Origin: Aquilaria yunnanensis | Taxonomy: Eukaryota; Streptophyta; Magnoliopsida; Malvales; Thymelaeaceae | Length of the DNA stretch: 64,000 bases | Direction: 5' to 3' | Assembly: GCA_039654915.1 (NCBI GenBank) | Contig: CM077594.1 | Coordinates: 14,569,001 to 14,633,000 of the forward strand | In this document: positions 26,516 through 36,600 of the stretch, piece by piece | How the letters are laid out: the number at the start of each line of letters is the position of its first letter | Numbering within the stretch: the stretch's first letter is position 1 | Notes under the pieces: generated by a model | Databases searched by the model: none | Seen by the model: only the letters and a program-made list of their open reading frames with translations | What the model was told of the DNA's origin: nothing | Translations under genes and position numbers: made by a program

Positions 26516-27225
26516 CAGCAAAAGAAAGGAAGAGAAAACGAAGGAAGAAGGTAGTCGGAACGTAAAAAAAAATAATTTTCTGATTTTTTGGCAGAGAGAG
26601 GATAGGCTAGGGACTAAGGCTTCTATTTTCTCTTTTTAAAACGGAGGTCTGAACTTTTTTTCTCTATTTTTTTCTGTGTTCAGCACAAAATTTGGGGGGG
26701 CTATTTATAGAGGAAGTTTAGCTGAACTGTTGATGGATAAATTAATAAAAAATTTCAAACTTATCTCTTAAATTGGTAAAATGACAATTTTAGTCCTTTA
26801 CGTCTCTCAGCCTCTGGATAAGTTCCTGAAGCTTCTGATTTTGACAATTTTGTCGTTTTCTGTCAATTTGGGCCAGAAACGTCAGCAGGCTCAAAATTTT
26901 ATGTGACAAACAACCAAATACTCCTGGAACTTTCAGAATTTGTCAATTTTGCCTGAAACTTCTCAATTTTGTTATTTTTATCTCAAACTTTTTAATTTTG
27001 TCATTTTTATGGAGTTTTCTTTTTTTTTTTCTTTCAAACATACACATATACACACATATATCAAATCTTCACAAAACAAAACAAAAAAATATATTTTAAA
27101 CTAATTAAAAAAAATTTAGTAATAATAATAACAATAATAATAATAATACATTTTTTTTAATTAATTTTTTTTATTTAATTTTTTTTAAAATTATTTTAAT
27201 GGCCGGACGAAATTGGGTGTCAACA

Positions 27226-27240
27226 GCTGCCCCCCTTTGC
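27226..27240 (-). promoter_or_regulatory. Polypurine tract
   Basis: The minus strand reads GCAAAGGGGGGCAGC immediately before the 3' LTR, the expected place for plus-strand priming. Confidence 0.75.
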
Positions 27241-27331
27241 ATGCTTCATGGGACATGATGTATGCAAAGTTAGTTACCAAATTTCGTCCAGCTTAGCTAG
27301 GCATTGAAAACCTTCTCGCCGCCTAAAGTCT

Positions 27332-28390
27332 GAGGTTTAAGGAAAGATCCTTAGAACTTCTAACGATAGGAAAGGTTCTATCGTTGTAAGATGGACTCAA
27401 TGATTGATTGTTTGTTTGAGGTTTAAGGAAAGATCCTTAGAACCTCTAACGATAGGAAAGGTTCTATCGTTGTAAGATGGACTCAATGATTGATTGTTTG
27501 TTTGAGGTTTAAGGAAAGGTCCTTAGAACCTCTAACGATAGGAAAGGTTCTATCGTTGTAAGATGGACTGAATGATTGATTGTTTGTTTGAGGTTAAGGA
27601 AAGGTCCTTAGAACCTCTAACGATAGGAAAGGTTCTATCGTTGTAAGATGGACTCAATGATTGATTGTTTGTTTGAGGTTTAAGGAAAGGTCCTTAGAAC
27701 CTCTAACGATAGGAAAGGTTCTATCGTTGTAAGATGGACTCAATGATTGATTGTTTGTTTGAGGTTTAAGGAAAGGTCCTTAGAACCTCTAACGATAGGA
27801 AAGGTTCTATCGTTGTAAGATGGACTAAATGATTGTTTGTTTGTTTGAGGTTTAAGGAAAGGTCCTTAGAACCTCTAACGATAGGAAAGGTTCTATCGTT
27901 GTAAGATGGACTGAATGATTGATTGTTTGTTTGAGGTTTAAGGAAAGGTCCTTAGAACCTCTAACGATAGGAAAGGTTCTATCGTTGTAAGATGGACTCA
28001 ATGATTGTTTGTTTGTTTGAGGTTTAAGGAAAGGTCCTTAGAACCTCTAACGATAGGAAAGGTTCTATCGTTGTAAGATGGACTGAATGATTGATTATTT
28101 TTTTGAGGTTTAAGGAAAGGTCCTTAGAACCTCTAACGATAGGAAAGGTTCTATCGTTGTAAGATGGACTCAATGATTGATTGTTTGTTGTAAGATGGAC
28201 TGAATGATTGATTGTTTGTTTGAGGTTTAAGGAAAGGTCCTTAGAACCTCTAACGATAGGAAAGGTTCTATCGTTGTAAGATGGACTGAATGATTGATTG
28301 TTTGTTTGAGGTTTAAGGAAAGGTCCTTAAAACCTCTAACGATAGGAAATGTTCTATCGTTGTAAGATGGACTGAATGATTGATTGTTCT
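27332..28390. repeat. Twelve-copy 86-base tandem repeat in the element's 3' region
   Basis: Units begin gaggtttaaggaaaggtcct, with starts at 27332, 27418, 27504, 27590, 27675, 27761, 27847, 27933, 28019, 28105, 28222 and 28308. Each contains the hairpin acgatag-gaaaggtt-ctatcgt. The unit beginning 28105 is 31 bases longer because of a partial internal duplication. Tandem repeats at the 3' untranslated end are known for Tat/Ogre elements and can seed satellite DNA. Confidence 0.95.
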
Positions 28391-28600
28391 CGAGGCAAAG
28401 GTTCCATCCTTAAAACCTCGGATTGATTGATTGATTTCGAGGCAAAGGTTCCATCCTTAAAACCCCGATGATGAAAATTGATTGTTTTCGAGGCAAAGGT
28501 TCCATCCTTAAAACCCCGATGATTAAAATTGATTATTTTCGAGGCAAAGGTTCCATCCTTAAAACCCCGATGAAAATTGATTTTGAGACTAAGGAGCTTT
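28391..28600. repeat. Four-copy ~50-base tandem repeat
   Basis: Units beginning cgaggcaaaggttccatcct and followed by taaaaccccgatg start at 28391, 28438, 28489 and 28540 (periods 47, 51, 51). Confidence 0.88.
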
Positions 28601-29129
28601 CCTTAGGACCTCGAGCGAAATTTATATGAAAGCAATTGAAATTGGAATAATTTTCTTCGAAAGTATGAATTTTCATAATAGGTGAGTGCAAAAATTTAAA
28701 CTTCGATAAGATGAGTGAATCTTGATGATGACAATAACACTGAAAAATTATGTAAATGGAACGGATGTTTGGAATCAATATCCAAGGTTCATCTAATATT
28801 TTCTTCAGTAAATATAGATTCCCTTGTGAGATATGTCATCCAAATAAGGTTAAAGCTTAACTACCCCAAAATGTTATGCCTAGTAGACCTAATAGGATGC
28901 GTCTCAAGAGTAATAAAAATTACTCTTTACTCAGCCATTCCAACTTAAAGGCATTGTCCCATGGTTTTAATATCAGCATGAACGAAACTATCCTACAAGG
29001 TAAAGAAACTTCCTGAAAAGAAAAACTGAAACACGAAAAAAAATGCTGATAACAAAACTAAAGGACAAGAAAAACGGATCAGATCGCTTCTTTCTTCCAC
29101 AATACTTCAACAGGGTGAGTAGAGGAGCA
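28600..29129 (-). other. 3' region of the LOG-like gene
   Basis: About 530 bases between the LOG stop codon and the 50-base repeats. No recognisable reading frame; probably 3' untranslated sequence. Confidence 0.5.
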
Positions 29130-29759
29130 TTATGGGAGTGAACTGGTTGGGAAAGACTGTCGTGTCCAGTCTATCTGAATCATTGCTGGATCTGGTTCAG
29201 GAACAAAAGCTTGTATTTTATCTAGCAATTCTTCAGCAGTTGTTGCGGATATTATGATTCGCCGTGCCACTCTTGATATGAAATTCTTCTGCATAGCATA
29301 ATCCATAAAAGCTATCAGACCTGTAAAGAAATTGTTAACATTTAAAAGCCCAATGGATTTCTTATGCAAATTAAGTTGGGCCATGGAAGCAATTTGAAAG
29401 ACTTTTCCCAATGTGCCAAAACCACCTGGTAGAGCGATAAAAGCATCAGCATTTAAAACCATTTGTAACACACGCTCTTGCAAATTTTTAACCACTAATT
29501 CTTCTCCAATCGTGCCCCCAGAAACAAATTTCAAAGGTCCAGAGATGATGCCCAAAACTTGACTTCCTCCTAAAGATGCTGCTGATGCTACACCTCCCAT
29601 TAGTCCGACACTACCTCCTCCATAAACTAAATGTATTTTTCGCTCAGCTAATACTCTACCCAAATGGTTGGCTGCCTTTAAATACTCTTCATCTTTTCCA
29701 GGAAAAGCCCCAGAAAATACACAAATATTTCGGGGTTTACGAGTGGAGGTTTTCTCCAT
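29130..29759 (-). CDS. Cargo gene 4: LONELY GUY-like (cytokinin riboside monophosphate phosphoribohydrolase family)
   Basis: 209 residues, intact and without introns. LOG enzymes release active cytokinin bases from their nucleotide forms in the cytosol. Family landmarks: N-terminal RNICVFSGAFPGK; GGGSVGLMG (47-55), the nucleotide-binding loop; the conserved Arg of the helix before the second motif (R96); ALPGGFGTLGK (109-119); GLLNVNNFF; and the C-terminal AEELLDKIQAF. The canonical motif is PGGxGTxxE; here the last position is lysine (K119) and the residue before it is glycine, so the catalytic-site glutamate is missing and normal activity is doubtful. Plant LOG genes normally have several introns, so the lack of any fits capture of a spliced transcript. 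It lies downstream of the three NABP-like genes, in the same orientation, inside the retrotransposon. Confidence 0.9.
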   Translation of the reverse strand: MEKTSTRKPRNICVFSGAFPGKDEEYLKAANHLGRVLAERKIHLVYGGGSVGLMGGVASAASLGGSQVLGIISGPLKFVSGGTIGEELVVKNLQERVLQMVLNADAFIALPGGFGTLGKVFQIASMAQLNLHKKSIGLLNVNNFFTGLIAFMDYAMQKNFISRVARRIIISATTAEELLDKIQAFVPEPDPAMIQIDWTRQSFPTSSLP

Positions 29760-29799
29760 TCCTATCTTTACCCATGTGAGAAAAGAAGAAAAGATGATA

Positions 29800-29807
29800 T
29801 ATTTATA
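29800..29807 (-). promoter_or_regulatory. TATA box upstream of the LOG-like gene
   Basis: The minus strand reads CATCTCTATAAATATATC, about 45 bases before the ATG at 29759. The same context (TTTCATC followed by x-CTATAAAT) precedes cargo genes 2 and 3. Confidence 0.55.
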
Positions 29808-29841
29808 GAGATGAAAAGATAAAGTAATAATTTTATTCTCA

Positions 29842-30245
29842 AGAGTGGATACATTATTGCCAGCTATACACGATAGTCATGAGTACGACTCTGGTCAGGT
29901 ATGGGTACACTATCGTTAAAAGAGGAGGAAAATTTTCAAAATAGCTGCTAGCATGTACAGTAGTCACTACTGTAGCTTACATCAGGAGTAGGTACGTGAT
30001 TGTCAAAGGAGGAGGAAAATTTCAAAAGCGACAGCTAGCATGTACAGTATCGTGACTATGGCTCATGTCAGGAGTGGATACATTATCGCCGAAAAGGGAG
30101 GAAGATTTCAAAAGCGACAGCTAGCACGTACAGTAATCGTGACTTTGGTTCACGTCAGGAATGGATACATTATTACCAAAAGGGGAGGAAATTTTCCAAA
30201 AGCGACAGCTAGCACGTACAGTAATCGTGACTTTGATCCTCGTCT
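29842..30245 (-). repeat. Tandem array of ~88-base upstream modules before the LOG-like gene
   Basis: Four to five copies of a unit of about 88 bases (starts near 29842 partial, 29900, 29989, 30077, 30164). Shared words on the plus strand are gtggatacattat, ggaggaaa, gcgacagctagcacgtacag and aatcgtgactttgg. Single, more diverged copies of the same unit lie at ~30880-30965 and ~31665-31750, between the other cargo genes. The array sits directly upstream of the LOG TATA box. Confidence 0.8.
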
Positions 30246-30283
30246 TTCACTGGCTTTGCGTCCAGTAATGGCTTCAATGCTTT

Positions 30284-30781
30284 CTATGAATCGGTGATTT
30301 GCATCTCATCTAGCTTTCTCACAAACTGGCAAACAGGGTCGTTTAGGGTCAGATTCCCAAGACTGTGCACTATTCCGCAAGAATGCGCTTCAAGAACCTC
30401 TCGAATATCTTCTAGAGATTCCTTACGCAAGCCATTCTTAATGAATCTTATTCTATCATTACGATTTCTGGTGATCACTCCTGGAGAACGACATTTATTG
30501 CCGCAAATCCACCATCCACAATTATGACAAACGCCTAGCCTCTTTGCTCTTCTTTTTTTTGCATAAGCGCTTTTACCAAAGCCGGGCATACGGGGAAAGA
30601 ACGCTTCTGGAACTTCACCAGCTGAATGAACCTTAGCTTCAATTAGCCACCGCACATTATCAGGAATGCCTTTGTGCATAAATACTCTGAATCGTTCACA
30701 TCTAGCTTGATAAATCTTTTTAAGAACATTTATTGGGAAGGAAGGAAAATACTTTCGTAGGGTGGAAAGAGAAAACTCCAT
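30284..30781 (-). CDS. Cargo gene 3: basic four-Cys protein, internally deleted
   Basis: About 165 residues from the ATG at 30781, which aligns with the starts of genes 1 and 2; an in-frame ATG at 30796 would add five residues. The core GKSAYAKKRRAKRLGV plus CHNCGWWICGNKC is kept, although the arginine after the second cysteine pair is replaced (GWW instead of GRW). Compared with gene 2, about 17 residues are missing before the NLTLNDPVCQFVRKLDE end, so the segment rich in Trp and Glu (QWEIMDLWWTF in gene 2) is lost without a frameshift. Its C-terminal ~20 residues are nearly identical to gene 2, which suggests a recent duplication or gene conversion. Confidence 0.7.
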   Translation of the reverse strand: MEFSLSTLRKYFPSFPINVLKKIYQARCERFRVFMHKGIPDNVRWLIEAKVHSAGEVPEAFFPRMPGFGKSAYAKKRRAKRLGVCHNCGWWICGNKCRSPGVITRNRNDRIRFIKNGLRKESLEDIREVLEAHSCGIVHSLGNLTLNDPVCQFVRKLDEMQITDS

Positions 30782-30839
30782 TGATGAAGGAGGCAAAGAA
30801 AGAAATTAGTGATTGTAGGAAACGAAAATAACTAACACA

Positions 30840-30847
30840 TATTTATA
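30840..30847 (-). promoter_or_regulatory. TATA box upstream of cargo gene 3
   Basis: The minus strand reads TTTCATCACTATAAATATG, about 60 bases before the ATG at 30781. Confidence 0.55.
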
Positions 30848-30997
30848 GTGATGAAAGGGATAATGCGTTAATTACACTTACAGAAGCAAGTACATTATTG
30901 TCAAAAGAAAAGACAAATGACAGCTTATATGTACAGGAATCATGACCGTGGCTCTCATCTTCCACTGATTTATGTCCAGTAATGGCTTCAATGCTTT

Positions 30998-31546
30998 CTA
31001 TGAATCGGTGATTTGCATCTCATCTAGTTTTCTCACAAACTGGCAAACAGGGTCATTAAAAGTCAGATTTCCAAGACTGTAACGATCCTGTTCTTTACGG
31101 AAAGTCCACCATAAATCCATAATTTCCCATTGCACTATTTCACAAGAATGTGTTTCAAAAGTTAATAGGATATCTTCCAGAGATTCCTTACGCAGGCCAT
31201 TCTTAATGAGTTTTCTTTTATCTTCACGATTTATGGAGATGTATCCTAAAGAGCGACATTTAGTATTACAATTCCATCGCCCACATTTATAACACACGCC
31301 TAGTCTCTTTGCTCTTCGTCTTTTGGCATAACGGCTTTTACCTAAACCTGGCATGCGGGGCATAAATGTATCTGGAACTTCACCCGCCAAACGGACCTTA
31401 GCTTCAATTATCCACTGCACATTATCGGGAATGCCTTTGCGTGTAAAAACTCTGATTCTTTCACATCTAGCAAGGTATATCTTTTTAAGGACTTTTATTG
31501 GAAGAGAAGGAAAGTATTTTCGCAGGGTAGAAAGAGTAGAATCCAT
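30998..31546 (-). CDS. Cargo gene 2: basic four-Cys protein, viral NABP-like
   Basis: 182 residues, intact, and clearly paralogous to cargo gene 1 over its full length. It has LRKYFPSLP near the N-terminus, GKSRYAKRRRAKRLGV followed by CYKCGRWNCNTKC, then LIKNGLRKESLEDI and the same NLTFNDPVCQFVRKLDE end. A TATAAAT-type motif lies ~80 bases upstream of the ATG (31626-31633), within a block shared with the other cargo genes. The 246-base gap to gene 1 and the common orientation show the genes arose by tandem duplication inside the element. Nuclear targeting by the Arg/Lys run is an inference. Confidence 0.72.
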   Translation of the reverse strand: MDSTLSTLRKYFPSLPIKVLKKIYLARCERIRVFTRKGIPDNVQWIIEAKVRLAGEVPDTFMPRMPGLGKSRYAKRRRAKRLGVCYKCGRWNCNTKCRSLGYISINREDKRKLIKNGLRKESLEDILLTFETHSCEIVQWEIMDLWWTFRKEQDRYSLGNLTFNDPVCQFVRKLDEMQITDS

Positions 31547-31625
31547 TGATGAGAGAAGAATTTGAGAGATGATGGAAAGGAATTAGTTATTGAAGGAAAC
31601 TTAGATAACCGACTGGAAGAACATG

Positions 31626-31633
31626 CATTTATA
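31626..31633 (-). promoter_or_regulatory. TATA box upstream of cargo gene 2
   Basis: The minus strand reads TTTCATCGCTATAAATGC, about 80 bases before the ATG at 31546. Confidence 0.5.
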
Positions 31634-31792
31634 GCGATGAAATGGATAACGTGTCGATTACACTTACGGGAGCAAATACATTATTAAAAGAAAAATGGAA
31701 AATTTTAAATATGATAAATTGTATGTACAGTGATTGTGACTGTGGCTCACATCTTCCACTGGTTTTACGTCCAGTAATGGGATTAACGGCTT

Positions 31793-32341
31793 CTATGAGT
31801 CGAGGATTTGCTTCCCATCCAGTTTTCTTACAAGCTGGCAAATAGGGTCGTTTAACGTCAGATTCCCGGGACTGTATCGTTCTCGTTCTTCATGAAAAAT
31901 GCTCCATAAATCGAGAAGTTCACGTTGCACGGATCCACAAGAATGCGTCTCAAGAGTCAATTGGATATCATCCAATGAGTCCTTACTCAGGCCATTCTTA
32001 ATGAATCGTATTTTATATTCTCGATTATCAGAGATCATCCCTAAAGAACAACATTTAGTATTACAGGTCCAGCGTCCGCATTTATGACAGACGCCTAGTC
32101 TCCTCGCTCTTCGCTTTTTGGCATAAGAGCTTTTGCCTACACCAGGCATGTGAGACACAAATGCCTCTGGGATTTCACCTGCCAGACGAACCTTAGCTTC
32201 AATTAACCACCGCACATCTTCAGGGATTCCTTTATGCATCAGAGCTCTTAATCGTTCACAGCGAACTTGGTAGATCTTTTTGAGGATGTTCATTGGGAGA
32301 GAAGGAAAATATTTTCGCAAAGCAGAAAAAGTAGGATCCAT
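31793..32341 (-). CDS. Cargo gene 1: basic four-Cys protein, viral NABP-like
   Basis: 182 residues, intact. The N-terminal ~60 residues begin with a conserved LRKYFPSLP segment; then comes GKSSYAKKRRARRLGV (69-84), immediately followed by cysteines 85, 88, 93 and 97 in the pattern C-x2-C-x4-C-x3-C; the C-terminal half contains FIKNGL and a conserved NLTLNDP-C-Q-VRKLD end. A Gly-Ser-x-Tyr-Ala stretch, an Arg/Lys run and a zinc-knuckle-like Cys cluster in this order are the signature of the cysteine-rich nucleic-acid-binding proteins of carlaviruses and relatives (Viral_NABP), where they act as RNA-silencing suppressors or transcription-affecting factors. The Cys spacing here is shorter than in the viral family, so homology is likely but not proven. 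It is the first of three tandem paralogues downstream of pol. Confidence 0.7.
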   Translation of the reverse strand: MDPTFSALRKYFPSLPMNILKKIYQVRCERLRALMHKGIPEDVRWLIEAKVRLAGEIPEAFVSHMPGVGKSSYAKKRRARRLGVCHKCGRWTCNTKCCSLGMISDNREYKIRFIKNGLSKDSLDDIQLTLETHSCGSVQRELLDLWSIFHEERERYSPGNLTLNDPICQLVRKLDGKQILDS

Positions 32342-33636
32342 TTTCTAGGAGAAAGTAAAAGAAAGGAGGGAGGAAAGGATCAGTTATTATGGGCAACTGA
32401 GAGAACCGACTTGAGAGTCACGGAGTACCGTATCCGCCGCTTAACCGGAACAGTGGATCCTACTTTATTTTGATGTGATAGATATTCCATCCAGCTGACG
32501 TCGATTCAGTCCTTGATTATTGAATCCATTGTCCGCTTTTGACGAATTTTCAACGACAATATTTCTTGATGTCTGCCTTATCTTTGACGATAGCTATCAC
32601 TCATCTTGGATGCTGCTAAGCTGGCATCAATTCTGTTCTTTTAGGTGTAGCCTCAATTGCCAGGCTTTTGACAATATTGTATACTTTATCCTTGGATTCC
32701 TGATGGGGCTGGGTCCAGCGTATTAGCTATGCGTCCAATTGGTAAGAGCTGATGTCATTAAGATCTCAGCTTATACTGCTGCAATCATGCTGCGGACATG
32801 CTTTCCATTTGATCCCTGTTATGTAAAAGCCATGCGTGTATGATGTGAAATGCATGAATGCAAGGCATGTGTAATTGATGGTTTTTTTTTTTTTATGGAT
32901 CTAGCTCTTCATGTCTTTGCTTTACTTTACTGGATCTTCTTTGTGATTTCCTTCTCGGACTATTATTGAATCTCTTTATGCTTTCCAGCTGTTGTCCATT
33001 GTCTCAAAAGCCCAACTTTGTTCAAAAATCCCCTTTCCTTGCCTTATTTTTCAATTTTGACCTCAATTTTCTTTAATGCCCGCCTCATATTTTATGCTTC
33101 TCTGGATAATTGTCCCTGTTGAAATATTCGTGAGCATGATTCTTTCTTGCTGACATAGACATGTTAAGACTTCTGAAATGATCATTCAGGCTACCACCAA
33201 GGCTATCTCCCAAAGATTTGTTACTCCTTCTTCTTTGTTAGCCTATGTTCTGTGCCGCTCGCAAAGCAGGACCTCAATCTTACCTGTTTTAATTCATAAA
33301 GCTTATCAAAGTAATCTACGGTCTTTGTTTTTTTCTAAGTTTTAATTATTACTATTCTTCCTTCAAAAGTCACAATTTATTGCACACTTAAGGCTAGTAG
33401 GAATGTGAGATTTGAAGGAAAAGAACTGGATAGAAGCGACTTTAGCATTTTGAACGTGAGAATCTAAGGTAAGTTAAAGAGAATTGGCTTTTATTTATGG
33501 GTAAAAGAATATGAAAATCTTGGGTACAGATAGATAATGAAAGTGTAAGGGAAGAAAGCTCTCTTTGACAACTTTGATCAAATAAACTTTGGTAACTCTG
33601 TATCCACTTCTCCCCTTCTGTTCGAAAATTTCTTCA
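32342..33636 (-). other. Spacer between pol and the first cargo gene
   Basis: About 1.3 kb without a recognisable reading frame. The part next to the first cargo gene (32342-32480) aligns loosely with the block upstream of the second cargo gene, but the TATA motif is not preserved (it reads CAAAATAAAG). Confidence 0.5.
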
Positions 33637-36600
33637 TTATGCAAAGTATTTCTTTACTGCATCCGAATTTACTGGCTTCGGTAATTCTCGTCCATCCATT
33701 TCTGTCAGAATTAGTGCCCCTCCTGAAAATGCTTTCTTCACGACATATGGCCCGTCATAATTTGGTGTCCATTTTCCTCTTGAATCATGTTGCATGGGTA
33801 AAATTTTCTTGAGCATTATGTCACCTTCGTGAAATTGTCGTGGGCGAACCTTTTTGTTGTAAGCACGAATCATCCTTCTTTGATAAAGTTGCCCATGGCA
33901 GAGGGCTATCATTCTTCTTTCATTAATTAGATTTAATTGCTCGTATCTAGCTTTGACCCATTCTGCTTCTCTTAATTGAGTATCCATTAGTACCCTTAAT
34001 GAAGGAATTTCAACTTCGATGGGAAATACAGCCTCCATACCGTATACCAGAGAAAAAGGTGTTGCTCCAGTAGAAGTACGGGTAGAAGTTCTATAAGCAT
34101 GTAGTGCAAAAGGTAACATCTCATGCCAGTCCTTGTAAGTGACGATCATCTTTTCAACAATTCTTTTGATATTTTTATTGGCCGCTTCTACTGCACCATT
34201 CATCATCGGTCGATAAGGTGCTGAATTGATATGCTTGATTTTGAATTGCCGGCACAAAGTCTGCATCATTGCATTATTCAGGTTTGTGGCATTGTCTGAG
34301 ATGATACACTCTGGCGGTCCATAGCGACAAATGATTTCTTTCTTAATGAACCGGCATACCACCTTTTGAGTTACGCTTGCATAAGACAAAGCTTCTACCC
34401 ATTTAGTAAAGTAGTCAATTGCAACTATGATGAATTTGTGACCATTGGAAGCTTTAGGGGTAATCGCTCCAATGACATCGATTCCCCACATGGCAAAAGG
34501 CCAAGGTATTGCTGTTACATTAAGAGGAGCAGGTGGAGCTTGGATCTTGTTGGCATATATTTGGCATTTGTGACATTTTCTTACGTGATTGATGCAATCA
34601 CTTTCCAATGTGAGCCAATAGTAACCAGCCCTCATTATTTGTCTTGCCATGGTATGACCACTAGTGTGTGCTCCACATATTCCAGAATGAACTTCTTCCA
34701 TGATCTTTCGTGCTTCATGAGTATCTACACAGCGAAGTAGCATCGAGTCTGGGGTTTTCTTGTAAAGTATGTCTAGGTTTAAAAGAAAACCTATTGACAA
34801 TCTTCGTGGAAATTTCTTGTCATTTTCTGATGCTTCTGGTGGATATACTCTTTCTTGGAGGTATTTCTTGATATCGTGATACCAAGGCTTTCCATCCAAT
34901 TCTTCTTCGATGCTCATGCAATAAGCTGGAGAATCTATTATTCTCATCTCGAACACAGGAGTATGCTCGGGGTCACTGATCTTGTACATAGCAGCCAAAG
35001 TAGCTAAAGCATCCAGTATTTGATTATCTTCCATTGGAAGATGATGGAAGCTTATACTGTTGAATTTTCGAGCCAAGTCTAGTATGAGCTTTTGGTAAGG
35101 GATCAATTTTGAATCCCTTGTCTCCCATTCTCCGTTGATTTGATATATGACTAATGCGGAATCCCCATAAACTCGGAGATCTCGCACTTTCAATTCCAGT
35201 GCCATTTGGAGTCCCATAGCACATGCCTCATACTCTACTATATTGTTGGTACAAGGAAATGTAATTTTTGCTGTGAGAGGGAATTGCTCTCCATTTGGAG
35301 AGATGAGTATGGCTCCAATCCCTTGTCCCAAAGCATTAGATGCTCCATCGAATGCCATTTTCCATGTTTCATCATCTTTAGAGACTTCTTGTTCTATCGT
35401 CATTATATCTCCATCAGGAAACTCCATTTTCATTGGCTCATAATCATCCAATGCTCTATCAGCCAGATATTCAGCAATCACACTCCCTTTTACAGCCTTT
35501 TGGGTGACATACTGTATGTCGTATTCAGACAACAACATTTGCCATTTTGCGATCCTGCCTGATAAAGCTGGTTTCTCAAAAATGTACTTAATGGGATCAG
35601 TCTTGGAGATTAGCAATGTGGTGTTGTTGAGCATGTAGTGTCGTAGTCGGTGTGCTACCCATGCAAGGGCACAACAGGACTTTTCTACTATTGAGTATTT
35701 CGCTTCATATGTGGTAAGCTTCTTGCTCAAATTGTAAATTGCATGCTCTTTCTTGCCTGTCTCATCACGTTGACCCAATACGGATCCTAATGAAGAATCC
35801 TGTATGGATAAATATAGAATCAACGATTCTCCAGATCGGGGTGGTACCAAGACTGGTGGATTTGATAGATATTGCTTGATTTTCTCGAATGCTTCTTGGC
35901 ATTCGTTATTCCACTCGATCGGATTGTTCTTCTTTAGTGATTTGAAAAGAGGTTCACACTTGGATGTCAATTGTGAAATGAACCTTGCTATGAAGTTGAT
36001 TCTGCCCAGAAAACTTCTTACTTGTTTTGGAGTCTTCGGGGGTTGCATTTCTTGTATTGCTTTGACTTTACTCGGGTCAACTCGAATCCCATCCTTGCTG
36101 ACCATGAAACCCAATAACTTTCCTGAAGAGGCTCCAAAAATACATTTGGCAGGATTCAACTTCAGTTGATATTTGCGAAGTCTATCGAATAGTTTTCTTA
36201 GCACTTTTAGATGCCCCTTAGCAATGAAAGTTTTGGCGATCATGTCGTCTACATATACCTCAATTTCTTTATGCATCATGTCATGGAATAATGCAACCAT
36301 GGCTCTTTGATATGTAACACCAGCATTCTTTAACCCAAAAGGCATCACCTTGTAGTAGAAGGTACCCCAAAGGGTTATAAAGGCAGTTTTTATCATATCA
36401 TCTGGATCAAGTTTGATTTGATTGTATCCAGAGAAGCCATCCATGAAGGAAAAATATGAGTTTCCTGCAGTATTATCCACCAACGTATCAATGTGAGGAA
36501 GTGGGAAGTTATCTTTAGGACTGGCTTCGTTCAATGGCCGGTAGTCCTGACAAACTCTTAGTTTCCCGCTTTCCTTCTTTTCGACTGGAACAATGTTAAC

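Larger units (their letters stand above)
23410..27225 (-). repeat. 3' LTR of the retrotransposon (left copy)
   Basis: 3816 bases, starting tgtggcaacgtgcgg and ending attgggtgtcaaca. Contents from low to high coordinate: four 40-base dyad elements, pyrimidine tracts at 24020-24160, an AT-rich tandem array at ~25465-25910 (units around gttagccaaattaattaatt), a GC-rich minisatellite at ~26160-26515, the TATA box, and U3. It differs from the other LTR by scattered substitutions, a longer GC minisatellite, and lack of the ~90-base tandem duplication seen near 44570-44680 in the right LTR. Confidence 0.97.

Noticed and set aside
26099..26565. Long overlapping open frames on both strands in the GC-rich block, and their equivalents at 45804-46216
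   Set aside because: They are open in several frames at once because the 33-base GC-rich repeat lacks stops. The peptides are pure Gly-Arg-Ala or Pro-Arg repeats in LTR sequence, and the repeat number differs between the LTRs.
30284..32341. Independent integrated copy of a carlavirus genome as the source of the Cys-rich genes
   Set aside because: No other viral gene (replicase, movement block or coat protein) is present around them, and the genes share intergenic modules with the LOG-like gene inside a bounded retrotransposon. Only a captured gene or a common ancestry fits.
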